DNA of 64,000 nucleotides from Acidobacteriota bacterium (GTDB taxonomy: Bacteria; Acidobacteriota; Thermoanaerobaculia; Gp7-AA8). Shown in pieces: positions 55,739 to 64,000 of this stretch. A model generated the notes under the pieces. That model worked only from the letters and a program-made list of their open reading frames with translations. It made no database searches and had not been told where the DNA came from. The translations under genes were made by a program, and so were the position numbers. Within the stretch, counting starts at the first letter, position 1. Each line of letters starts with the position of its first letter. Where the stretch lies: assembly GCA_019247495.1 (NCBI GenBank), contig JAFAOU010000022.1:1-64000 (forward strand). Direction: 5' to 3'.

Positions 55739-57686
55739 CCGGCTGCACCGCCTCGCCGCGCCGGGCATCGAGCCACGCCTGGAACATGAGCACGGTCCAT
55801 ACGTAGTTTTGCCACTCGCCGCGTCCCGTATTGTGTTCCGTCCACTTCGCGCGGATCGCCGCCACATCGAAGAAACCATCCTCGCGCAGGCGTCGCTCAT
55901 CGAGCAGCGATTCAGCCCAGCCGCGTAGCGGACCGCGCAGCCAGTGATCGATCGGCATCCCGAAGCCCATCTTCGGGCGATCAATAAGAGAATCCGGGAT
56001 GTAGCGCGCCAGGAGATTCTTGAGGATCCACTTGCCGCCGCCATGACGCAGCTTCATGTTCAGCGGGAGCCGCCACGCAAACTCGATCAGGCGATGATCG
56101 AGCAGTGGTTCGCGCGCCTCCAGGCTCACGGCCATGCTGGCGCGGTCAACCTTCACGAGGATGTCGTCGGGGAGGTAGGAGATCTGATCGAAGAACATCA
56201 TCTGCTCGATCATGTCTGTCAGACGAGGCCACTCCGACGGCGTTGTGATTCCGATCGGCAGATTGCGGGCGGCGAGCACCGAGTTGGTCCACTGCGTGAC
56301 GATCTCGTAGTAGAGGCTGTCAGACGTGACCGAGGTCATGGCCCGGGCAAACTTATGAATCCGTTCGCCGGCGCGATCGCGCCGCAGCGCGGTGGGAACG
56401 AAACGGCGTTTGGGAGAGAGCACCGTGTTCCAGACCGTCATCGGTACCGCACGTAGCGCGGCGCTTGCTGCTCGACGCGTGACTCGCGGAACGCGGTCGA
56501 CCTTGTCCCACAACTTGCGGCCAAGGAAATAGCGGTGATATCCGCCAAAGAACTCGTCGCCGCCGTCGCCGGAAAGACTGACCGTCACCTTCTCCCTCGC
56601 CAGACGGGAGACGAGAAACGTCGGGATTTGCGAGGAGTCTGCGAACGGCTCGTCGTAGATGTCAGGCAAGCGCGGAATGACGTCCAACGCGTCGGACGCT
56701 GTGACATAGAGCTCGGTGTGATCAGTTCCGAGGTGCTTGGCGACGGCAGCGGCATACGTCGCTTCGTCATACTCCGCCTCGCGAAAACCGATGGTGAACG
56801 TCTTTACGGGCGCGCTGCTCTGCGCTTGCATGACCGAGGCGACGAGGGATGAGTCGACGCCGCCCGAGAGGAACACGCCCAACGGCACATCAGAGATCAT
56901 CCGCAGCTTGACCGACTCGGCCAGGATGCGCTGGAGCTCGTCCGTCGCTTCTTCGTGGTTGCCCGCGAAACGGTCCGCCGTTGCGCGCGCAATCACATCG
57001 CGCAGCGACCAGTACGCGCGCTCGTTGTACGCGCCGTCAGCGTCGATCGTGACGATCGTGCCCGGGCGCACTTTCCACACGTTCTCGTAGATCGTGTACG
57101 GCGCGGGAACGTATGCATACTTCATGTACAGCCCGAGCGCGTCGCGATTGACGGCGTGCGGGAACTCCTCGGCCACCGTCATCGCCTTCAATTCGGAGCC
57201 GAACAGGAGCGCGTCCGCGGTGGGTGCGAAGTAGAGCGGCTTCACGCCCATGCGGTCGCGCACGAGGTGCAGCTTCCGCTCGTTCGCATCCCACAGCGCG
57301 AAGGCGAACATTCCGACGAAGCGTTGTACGGCCGCTTCGAGACCCCACGCCTCGAACGCCGCCAACAGGACTTCCGTGTCGGAGTGGCCGCGCCACGAGG
57401 GTGCGTTGCCAGTTTCGATCAGTTCACGCCGGATCGACTCATAGTTGTACGCCTCACCGTTGAACACCATCGTGTAGCGGCCGCTCGCTGACTGCATTGG
57501 CTGATGGCCTGCCGGACTGGTATCGATGATGGAAAGGCGCCGGAAACCGAGGGCGATCCCGGCAAGAGGATCGTGCCAGACGCCGGCATCATCCGGCCCG
57601 CGGTGAACGAGACGCGACGACATCCGCTGCGCCGTTTCACCGGCTCTTCCGCCGCGCCGTCTCCAGATTCCCGCGATGCCACACAT
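55695..57686 (-). CDS. asnB: Asparagine synthase (glutamine-hydrolysing)
   Basis: MCGIAGIWRRRGG...LVHRGPDDAGVW...MVFNGEAYNYESIRREL...GVFLSGGVDSSLVASVM...LSGDGGDEFFGGYHRY. Confidence 0.94.
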   Translation of the reverse strand: MCGIAGIWRRRGGRAGETAQRMSSRLVHRGPDDAGVWHDPLAGIALGFRRLSIIDTSPAGHQPMQSASGRYTMVFNGEAYNYESIRRELIETGNAPSWRGHSDTEVLLAAFEAWGLEAAVQRFVGMFAFALWDANERKLHLVRDRMGVKPLYFAPTADALLFGSELKAMTVAEEFPHAVNRDALGLYMKYAYVPAPYTIYENVWKVRPGTIVTIDADGAYNERAYWSLRDVIARATADRFAGNHEEATDELQRILAESVKLRMISDVPLGVFLSGGVDSSLVASVMQAQSSAPVKTFTIGFREAEYDEATYAAAVAKHLGTDHTELYVTASDALDVIPRLPDIYDEPFADSSQIPTFLVSRLAREKVTVSLSGDGGDEFFGGYHRYFLGRKLWDKVDRVPRVTRRAASAALRAVPMTVWNTVLSPKRRFVPTALRRDRAGERIHKFARAMTSVTSDSLYYEIVTQWTNSVLAARNLPIGITTPSEWPRLTDMIEQMMFFDQISYLPDDILVKVDRASMAVSLEAREPLLDHRLIEFAWRLPLNMKLRHGGGKWILKNLLARYIPDSLIDRPKMGFGMPIDHWLRGPLRGWAESLLDERRLREDGFFDVAAIRAKWTEHNTGRGEWQNYVWTVLMFQAWLDARRGEAVQPVSELPPALSVPAAS

Positions 57687-57708
57687 GACCGGAATGATAG
57701 ACGTTGAT

Positions 57709-58551
57709 TCACTTCACCCGAGAGCTTTGACGGCGCCCCATCGCGACCCAGAACGGCGCGCGCGGACTGAAGACGATGTCAACCAATCCGGCGTCACGCA
57801 TCATGGACTCGATCTCGGCGCGCGTGAAGCGCTGCTCGAGGCGGGTTCCGAAACGGTCGAGTGCATCCGTACGCATCATGTAGAAGGACCGGTTGCGATA
57901 GTAGGCCAGCGGGAACGACTCGACCCGAATCCCGATCCGTTCCGCAACACTGGCAAGCCGCGACAGCGGCCAGTAAACCGTGGCCGCGAAAAACTGGCTG
58001 ACGGCGTAGCGAATCGCCTTCGGAGAACGGGAAACGGTGTGGCGAATGACCTCGCTCAGTTGCCAGAGCCGCTGGTACCACGCCGGCCGGTTATCGAATC
58101 GATAGTAGAGGTAGACCAGAAATGGAGCGCCAGGACGTACCTTACGAACGCAGGCTCGCAACGCCGCGCCTGTATCCGGAATGTGGTGCAGCACGCCAAG
58201 CGAATAGGCGAAATCGGCGCTGGCGTCAGGCACGGGCAATTCGTCGATCGCGGCAACTGCGACTTCGGCATTCTCCACGCCTGCAAGCATTCGCTTCGCG
58301 ACGTCGGCCGCGGCCCGGCTGGCATCGAAGCAGAGGAGCCGGCCAACGCGCGGTGCGACGAGCCGCGCCCATCGCCCACTGCCACAACCGAGATCCAGCC
58401 CGACCGCGGCTGGCGGCAGCTCATGCCACGGAAAGATGCCGAAGTACTCCTCGAAGCGCTGCTGCGTTTCGAGTTCCGGGACTTCGCTTTGATCGAATCG
58501 GCTCCATTCATCGCCGAAACCGTCCACGACGGCATCATCGACATTGCGCAT
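57709..58551 (-). CDS. Class I SAM-dependent methyltransferase
   Basis: AVGLDLGCGSGRWARLVAPRVGRLLCFDASRAAADVAKRML...ADFAYSLGVLHHIPDTGAALRACVRKVRPGAPFLVYLYY. Confidence 0.9.
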   Translation of the reverse strand: MRNVDDAVVDGFGDEWSRFDQSEVPELETQQRFEEYFGIFPWHELPPAAVGLDLGCGSGRWARLVAPRVGRLLCFDASRAAADVAKRMLAGVENAEVAVAAIDELPVPDASADFAYSLGVLHHIPDTGAALRACVRKVRPGAPFLVYLYYRFDNRPAWYQRLWQLSEVIRHTVSRSPKAIRYAVSQFFAATVYWPLSRLASVAERIGIRVESFPLAYYRNRSFYMMRTDALDRFGTRLEQRFTRAEIESMMRDAGLVDIVFSPRAPFWVAMGRRQSSRVK

Positions 58552-59489
58552 CAGCGATTCGCCTCGTACCAGGCGATCGTCTTCGCCATTCCTTCTTTCA
58601 TCGACGTTGTAGCGCGAAAGCCGAACTCGGCGGCGGCGCGGGAGACGTCGAGCCTGCGCCGCGGCTGTCCATTCGGCTTCGTTGCATCCCAGACGATTTC
58701 GCCGCGGAATCCAATCTTCTCGGCGATGGTCTGCGCCAGATCGCGGATGGAGATCTCTTCGCCGCTTCCGACGTTCACGGGATCACCTTTCTCGTACTTC
58801 TCCGAAGCGACGACGACGCCCGCCGCGGCGTCTTCGACGTAGAGAAACTCGCGCGTCGGCGAACCATCACCCCACAGCACGACCTTCTGCTCTCCCCGTT
58901 CCCGCGCTTCGATGAACTTGCGGATCATCGCGGGGATGACGTGGCTCGTCTCGAGGTCGAAGTTGTCGCGCGGTCCGTACAGATTCACCGGCAGGAGGAA
59001 GATGCCGTTGAAGCCGTACTCCTGCCGGTACGCCTGCAGTTGTACGAGCAACATCTTCTTCGCCAGTCCATACGGCGCATTCGTCTCCTCGGGATATCCA
59101 TTCCACAACTCCTCTTCGCGGAACGGAATCGGCGTGTGCTTCGGATACGCGCAGATGGTGCCGAGGCAGACGAACTTCTCAACTCCCGCGAGGCGCGACT
59201 CTTCGATGAGGTGCAATCCCATCACGGCGTTGTCGTAGAAAAAACGGCCCGGATGCGAACGATTCGCGCCGATGCCGCCGACCACGGCCGCGGCGTGGAT
59301 GACGAGATTCGGACGATGCTCGCCGAGGTACGCGCGAACGGCGGCCGCGTCGCGAAGGTCGAGTTCCGTTGCGCGCGGCGTGAGGATCGCGGCCGGATTG
59401 CGCCGCTGCAACTCGGCGGCGATGAATCCGCCGAGGAAACCGCCGCCGCCGGTGAGCAGGATTCGGCGATCGTTCCAAAAGGTGGCCAT
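58551..59489 (-). CDS. fcl: GDP-L-fucose synthase-like
   Basis: [18 protein letters not shown]...[78 protein letters not shown]. Confidence 0.93.
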   Translation of the reverse strand: MATFWNDRRILLTGGGGFLGGFIAAELQRRNPAAILTPRATELDLRDAAAVRAYLGEHRPNLVIHAAAVVGGIGANRSHPGRFFYDNAVMGLHLIEESRLAGVEKFVCLGTICAYPKHTPIPFREEELWNGYPEETNAPYGLAKKMLLVQLQAYRQEYGFNGIFLLPVNLYGPRDNFDLETSHVIPAMIRKFIEARERGEQKVVLWGDGSPTREFLYVEDAAAGVVVASEKYEKGDPVNVGSGEEISIRDLAQTIAEKIGFRGEIVWDATKPNGQPRRRLDVSRAAAEFGFRATTSMKEGMAKTIAWYEANR

Positions 59490-59491
59490 CG

Positions 59492-60547
59492 TCACTTCGC
59501 GCCGAGACGCGCCTCGGTGGCGGCGAGCTCGAGATCGGCGTCGACCATCAGATCGACGAGCTCCGCAAACGCCGTCCTCGGAGACCAGCCAAGCTTCTCC
59601 TTCGCCTTGCTGGCATCGCCGAGGAGCAGCTCGACCTCGGTCGGACGAAAGTAGCGCGGATCGATTTCGACACGAACGTTGCCCGTCGCTTTGTCGGTGC
59701 CGCGTTCGTCGACGCCGCTTCCTTCCCACGACAGTTCGACGCCGGTGCGGGCGAAGGCGCGGTCGCACAGCTCGCGGACGGTGTGCGTCTCGCCGGTGGC
59801 GATGACGAAATCGTCCGGCTCATCGCATTGCAGCATCAACCACATCGCCTCGACGTAATCCTTCGCATAACCCCAGTCGCGCCGGGCATCGAGATTGCCG
59901 AGGTAGAGACGATCCTGCAAGCCGAGCTTGATGCGGCTCGCGCCCCGCGTGACTTTGCGCGTCACGAACGTCTCGCCTCGACGCGGCGACTCATGGTTGA
60001 AGAGAATGCCGTTGACGGCGAAGAGGCCGTACGCCTCGCGATAGTTCACCGTCATCCAATACGCATACAACTTGGCCGCGCCGTACGGGCTGCGCGGATA
60101 AAACGGCGTCTGCTCGTTCTGCGGCGACACATCCACCTTGCCAAACATCTCGGATGACGACGCCTGGTAAATCCGCGGCCGGATCTGCAGCTCGCGGATC
60201 GCTTCGAGCAGCCGCGCGGCGCCGAGCCCGGTCACCTCGCCAGTGTATTCAGGCGTATCGAACGAGACCTTGACGTGACTTTGCGCGCCGAGGTTGTAGA
60301 TCTCGCCCGGGTTGACGACGCGAAGGATGCGGTTGAGCGACGAGCTGTCATTGAGATCGCCGTAGTGAAGGATGAGCTGCCGCTGCTGCTCGTGCGGATC
60401 CTGGTAGATCGCATCGATGCGGCCCGTGTTGAACGACGACGAACGGCGCACGATGCCGTGCACCACGTAGCCCTTCGCGATCAGCAACTCGGCGAGGTAC
60501 GAGCCGTCCTGGCCGGTGATGCCGGTGATGAGCGCGGTTTTCGGCAT
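59492..60547 (-). CDS. gmd: GDP-mannose 4,6-dehydratase
   Basis: [50 protein letters not shown]...[12 protein letters not shown]...[50 protein letters not shown]. Confidence 0.95.
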   Translation of the reverse strand: MPKTALITGITGQDGSYLAELLIAKGYVVHGIVRRSSSFNTGRIDAIYQDPHEQQRQLILHYGDLNDSSSLNRILRVVNPGEIYNLGAQSHVKVSFDTPEYTGEVTGLGAARLLEAIRELQIRPRIYQASSSEMFGKVDVSPQNEQTPFYPRSPYGAAKLYAYWMTVNYREAYGLFAVNGILFNHESPRRGETFVTRKVTRGASRIKLGLQDRLYLGNLDARRDWGYAKDYVEAMWLMLQCDEPDDFVIATGETHTVRELCDRAFARTGVELSWEGSGVDERGTDKATGNVRVEIDPRYFRPTEVELLLGDASKAKEKLGWSPRTAFAELVDLMVDADLELAATEARLGAK

Positions 60548-60548
60548 C

Positions 60549-61886
60549 TCAGGCCCGCACGACGTTGATGCCGGCATCGCGCGGAACGACGTTGCGCGTG
60601 TCGATGACCAGCTTCGCCGACGCGTAGAGCTTCGGATCGGCGAATTGCGAATGCGCAGTGGAGATCAGCACCGCGTCGTACTTCGCGAATTCTTCCGGCG
60701 TGCACGGGACGGAACTGAGGTGGATATCGTGCTTGCGTCCGCGCCGCGCAACAGGAACGAAGGGATCGCAGTAGGAAACGATGGCGCCGCGCTGCTGCAG
60801 CAGTTCGATCAATTCAAACGAGGGCGACTCGCGATCGTCATCGATGTCCGCTTTGTACGAGAGTCCGAGCACGAGCACCTTCGCGCCAACGATGCTCTTG
60901 CCGCTCTGGTTCACGGCCTCGGTGGTGCGGTCGATGACGTAGCGCGGCATGGAGGTGTTGATCTCGCCGGCGAGCTCGATGAAGCGCGCCCACGTGCCGT
61001 ACTCCGCCGCCTTCCAGGCCAAGTAGAACGGATCGAGCGGAATGCAATGGCCGCCCAGTCCCGGACCGGGATAAAACGGCATGAAGCCGAACGGCTTTGT
61101 CTTGGCGGCGTCGATCACTTCCCATACGTCGATGCCCATGCGGTCGAACACGACTTTCATCTCGTTGACGAGCGCGATGTTGACGGCGCGGAAGATGTTC
61201 TCCAGCAGCTTGGCCGACTCCGCCACTTCCGCGCTGGAAACGGTGACGACGCGATCGATGACCGAGGCATAGAGCGCCTGCGCGGCGGTGAGCGACGGAG
61301 CATCGATGGCGCCGACGATCTTCGGAATCGTGCGCGTGTTGAAGTGCTCGTTGCCGGGATCCTCGCGCTCGGGCGAGAACGCGAGGAAGTAGTCGCGCCC
61401 GCAGACCACGCCTTTTTCTTCGAAGCGCGTCAGCAGCTCTTCACGCGTAGTGCCGGGATACGTGGTCGACTCCAACACGATCAACTGCCCCGGCCGGATC
61501 CTCTCCGCAATCGCCTCGGCGGTCATGCGGATGTATTTCAGATCGGGCTCGCGATGCACACCGAGAGGCGTCGGAACGCAGATGATGACCGCGTCGCATT
61601 CAGCGAGCCGGTCGAAATTCGTCGTGGCGATGACGCGGTCGGTGCCGAAGGCTTTGCTGATCCGATCGACGCCGATGTGCTTGATGTACGACTCGCCGCG
61701 GTTCAGCGCCGAGGTCTTGTTGGAATCGACGTCGAAGCCGATGACCGGGAAGCCTTCCTCTTCGAAGAGCAGCACCAGCGGGAGACCGACGTATCCGAGT
61801 CCGATCACGCCGACGACAGCGGCGCGCGTGCGGACGGCTTCCAGAAATGTATCGAGCGTCTGCGTATCGACTGTTGGAGCGGTCAC
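60549..61886 (-). CDS. UDP-N-acetylglucosamine 6-dehydrogenase-like nucleotide sugar dehydrogenase (WbpA-like)
   Basis: [30 protein letters not shown]...[14 protein letters not shown]...[30 protein letters not shown] start overlapping the upstream TGA. Confidence 0.9.
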   Translation of the reverse strand: MTAPTVDTQTLDTFLEAVRTRAAVVGVIGLGYVGLPLVLLFEEEGFPVIGFDVDSNKTSALNRGESYIKHIGVDRISKAFGTDRVIATTNFDRLAECDAVIICVPTPLGVHREPDLKYIRMTAEAIAERIRPGQLIVLESTTYPGTTREELLTRFEEKGVVCGRDYFLAFSPEREDPGNEHFNTRTIPKIVGAIDAPSLTAAQALYASVIDRVVTVSSAEVAESAKLLENIFRAVNIALVNEMKVVFDRMGIDVWEVIDAAKTKPFGFMPFYPGPGLGGHCIPLDPFYLAWKAAEYGTWARFIELAGEINTSMPRYVIDRTTEAVNQSGKSIVGAKVLVLGLSYKADIDDDRESPSFELIELLQQRGAIVSYCDPFVPVARRGRKHDIHLSSVPCTPEEFAKYDAVLISTAHSQFADPKLYASAKLVIDTRNVVPRDAGINVVRA

Positions 61887-62896
61887 GTTAGGGGCACCTG
61901 AAAGTAGTCTTTGTACCACGTTACAAATCGCGCAATCCCCTCGCCGATCGTGACCGAGGGATGGAAGCCGACGGCCTTCTCCAGCTCGCTGACATCGGCG
62001 CGTGTGGAGACGACGTCGCCCGGCTGCATCGGCAGAAGATCGAGCGTCGCTTTGCGGCCGAGGGCCTCTTCGAGCGCGGCAATGTAGTCGAGGAGAAGCA
62101 CGGGGCGGTTGTTGCCGATGTTGAAGACGCGGTACGGCGCATAGCTCCGCGCCGGATCGGGTTCATCGCCACTCCACGCGGGATCGGGCTCAGCGCGCTG
62201 GTCAAGCACGCGCACGACGCCTTCCACGATGTCGTCGATGAAGGTGAAGTCGCGGATCATCCGCCCTTCGTTGAAGACCGGAATCGGCTCGCCGGCGAGA
62301 ATGCCACGTGTGAAACGGAAGAGGGCCATGTCCGGCCGGCCCCACGGTCCGTACACCGTGAAAAATCGAAGGCCGGTGGAGGCGACGCCGAAGAGGTGCG
62401 CATAGGTGTGCGCCATCAGCTCGTTCGCTTTTTTCGTCGCGGCGTAGAGCGAAACGGGATGATCGATGTTGTCGTGTTCGGAGAACGGCTGCTTCGTATT
62501 CGCGCCGTAGACGGAGCTCGATGATGCGTAGACGAGATGTTCGACGGCGTGATGGCGGCATCCCTCGAGGATGTTCAAAAAGCCGGTGATGTTGCTCTCG
62601 GTGTACGCGTGCGGATTGGTGAGCGAATAGCGGACCCCGGCCTGCGCTGCTAAATGAACGACGCGCTGCGGCTTGTGGCGCGCGAACAGCTCTTCGATCG
62701 CGGCGCGATCGGCGATATCGGCGTGGACGAACTCAAAGCGCTCGAACTTGCGCAGGATGTCGAGCCGCGCGTGCTTCAGCGCCGGATCGTAGTAGTCGTT
62801 GAGGTTGTCGATCCCGACGACCTCGTCGCCGCGTTCGAGCAACCGCTTCGACACATGAAAGCCGATGAAGCCGGCCGCGCCCGTGACGAAAATCAA
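61883..62896 (-). CDS. UDP-glucuronate 4-epimerase-like SDR
   Basis: [45 protein letters not shown]...[37 protein letters not shown]. Confidence 0.92.
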   Translation of the reverse strand: MIFVTGAAGFIGFHVSKRLLERGDEVVGIDNLNDYYDPALKHARLDILRKFERFEFVHADIADRAAIEELFARHKPQRVVHLAAQAGVRYSLTNPHAYTESNITGFLNILEGCRHHAVEHLVYASSSSVYGANTKQPFSEHDNIDHPVSLYAATKKANELMAHTYAHLFGVASTGLRFFTVYGPWGRPDMALFRFTRGILAGEPIPVFNEGRMIRDFTFIDDIVEGVVRVLDQRAEPDPAWSGDEPDPARSYAPYRVFNIGNNRPVLLLDYIAALEEALGRKATLDLLPMQPGDVVSTRADVSELEKAVGFHPSVTIGEGIARFVTWYKDYFQVPLT

Positions 62897-63609
62897 AGTG
62901 TGAACCCAGCCTTCCGCCCGTCATCGAAGAACATCTTCACGGTGTCGAGCGAGTAGTCGCCTAGGTCTTTCCCGATCAGCGGCAGCTTCTTGAGGATGTC
63001 GTTGGTGACGGTGATGATGTGGCAGCCGATGGCATCGGCCTGGATGATGTTCAGCAGTTCGCGCGGGCTGGCCCAGATCAGTTCCGACTGCGGCGCCGCC
63101 GTCAGGATGTCGACGCACTCGGTCATGATCGGAACAGGATCGCGGCCCGTGTCGGCGATGCGTCCGGCGAAGACGGAGACGCACGACGGCGCGCCGTCCT
63201 TCACCGCATCGACGACGTTGCGCACCTGGTCGATGGTCATGATGGCGGTGATGTTCAGCTTGACGCCTTCGTTCGCAAGGCGCCGCACCAGATCGTAGGC
63301 AGGCTCGCGCCGCGTGTTCGTCACCGGGATTTTTACGTAGACGTTGTCGCCCCAGGTAGCGATCTCGCGCGCCTGACGTTCCATCTCGTCGAACTCGTCG
63401 GAGAACACTTCGAAGGAGATCGGCCGGTCGGGAATCACGCCGACGATGTCGCGGGCGAAGGCGCGGTAGTCGGTCAGCCCGACTTTGTGCATCAGCGTCG
63501 GATTGGTGGTGAAGCCTTTGATGTACGGCTTCGCGTACATCTCCAGCATGCCGGCCTTCTCGGCGCCGTCGGCGAAGATTTTGACCTTGAGATCTTCCAG
63601 TCGTGTCAT
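62893..63609 (-). CDS. Transaldolase family protein
   Basis: [39 protein letters not shown]...VYVKIPVTN...[12 protein letters not shown]...[14 protein letters not shown]. Confidence 0.9.
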   Translation of the reverse strand: MTRLEDLKVKIFADGAEKAGMLEMYAKPYIKGFTTNPTLMHKVGLTDYRAFARDIVGVIPDRPISFEVFSDEFDEMERQAREIATWGDNVYVKIPVTNTRREPAYDLVRRLANEGVKLNITAIMTIDQVRNVVDAVKDGAPSCVSVFAGRIADTGRDPVPIMTECVDILTAAPQSELIWASPRELLNIIQADAIGCHIITVTNDILKKLPLIGKDLGDYSLDTVKMFFDDGRKAGFTL

Positions 63610-64000
63610 CACTGATTCTCGATTATCCAGTCGGCGGCGGCCGCAAGCGACGGCACGCGCACGAACGATCCGGCCGGCTGCTCCTCGGCGTAGCCGTGAT
63701 CGACGAAAAGGCAACGGCAGCCGGCGCGCTGACCTGCTTCGATGTCCCGCCAGCGGTCGCCGACCATGAAGGAGCGATTGAGCTCGAGACCGTGGCGTTG
63801 CGCAGCGTCGATCAATGCGCCCGGCTTCGGCTTGCGGCAGCCGCAGGCGTCGCCGTCGTCGTGGTAGCAGGTCACGACGTCGTCAACCGCCAGGTCCGAC
63901 ATGAGACGCACATGCATCGCTTCAATCGCTTCGCGCGTCTGCGTTCCGCGCGCGACGTCGGGCTGATTCGTGACCACGATCAGGCGGAAGCCGGCGTCGC
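63609..64000 (-). CDS. HAD-IIIA phosphatase (D,D-heptose 1,7-bisphosphate phosphatase-like), 5' part outside the window
   Basis: FRLIVVTNQPDVARGT...CYHDDGDACGCRKPKPGALIDAAQRHGLELNRSFMVGDRWRDIEAGQRAGCRCLFVDHGY. Confidence 0.88.
   Translation of the reverse strand, partial: DAGFRLIVVTNQPDVARGTQTREAIEAMHVRLMSDLAVDDVVTCYHDDGDACGCRKPKPGALIDAAQRHGLELNRSFMVGDRWRDIEAGQRAGCRCLFVDHGYAEEQPAGSFVRVPSLAAAADWIIENQ

Noticed and set aside
60516-61901. 461-aa + strand ORF antisense to the nucleotide sugar dehydrogenase
   Set aside because: Shadow frame; the dehydrogenase on the minus strand is unambiguous.
1-64000. Prophage, integrase, IS element, tRNA or rRNA genes
   Set aside because: No transposase, integrase or phage structural ORFs in the track, and I did not recognise any tRNA/rRNA sequence by eye; tRNAscan-SE would be needed to exclude tRNAs fully.

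Overview
This 64 kb window is high-GC bacterial chromosome. Codon and gene style plus intergenic repeat types suggest Acidobacteriota or a similar environmental lineage; that is inference. Four blocks are visible. (1) 1-16 kb: tandem YfhO-like membrane proteins, then a minus-strand housekeeping run (rplM-rpsI-rpsB-tsf-[PIN/antitoxin pair]-pyrH-frr-ispD-ispF-DUF1801-gltX-pyrD-rlmB), a DUF4388/GAF protein with a CheY-like protein, nusB and ribH. (2) 16-27 kb: acyltransferase, LysM/amidase, BlaI/BlaR1-like pair with a di-heme cytochrome c, gatCA, thioredoxin-like and EEP-family proteins. (3) 27-33 kb: PP2C, DnaJ/TPR, RodZ-like and two paralogous repeat proteins, then an O-antigen ligase-like protein. 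(4) 33-64 kb: a large polysaccharide/nucleotide-sugar locus with rfbFGH, a YerE-like TPP enzyme, a GNAT-DegT fusion, gmd/fcl, a UDP-sugar dehydrogenase, a UDP-GlcA epimerase, glycosyltransferases and a MurJ-like flippase. The most interesting item is absent from the supplied ORF track: a 72-codon gene at 27123-27341 (-) with an in-frame TGA exactly at the second redox position of a SelW/Rdx-type CxxC motif (MHVRIDYCGV-U-NYLPRASSLAAEIKREFGIDSEIVRGSGGIFIVSVDGKPVFSKRDEGRFPTEREILDKLRA). A SECIS-like hairpin follows the TGA, so this is a likely selenoprotein. It sits between two different intergenic repeat elements. Several such repeat elements in the window have ends that coincide with, or directly abut, the stop codons of flanking genes.
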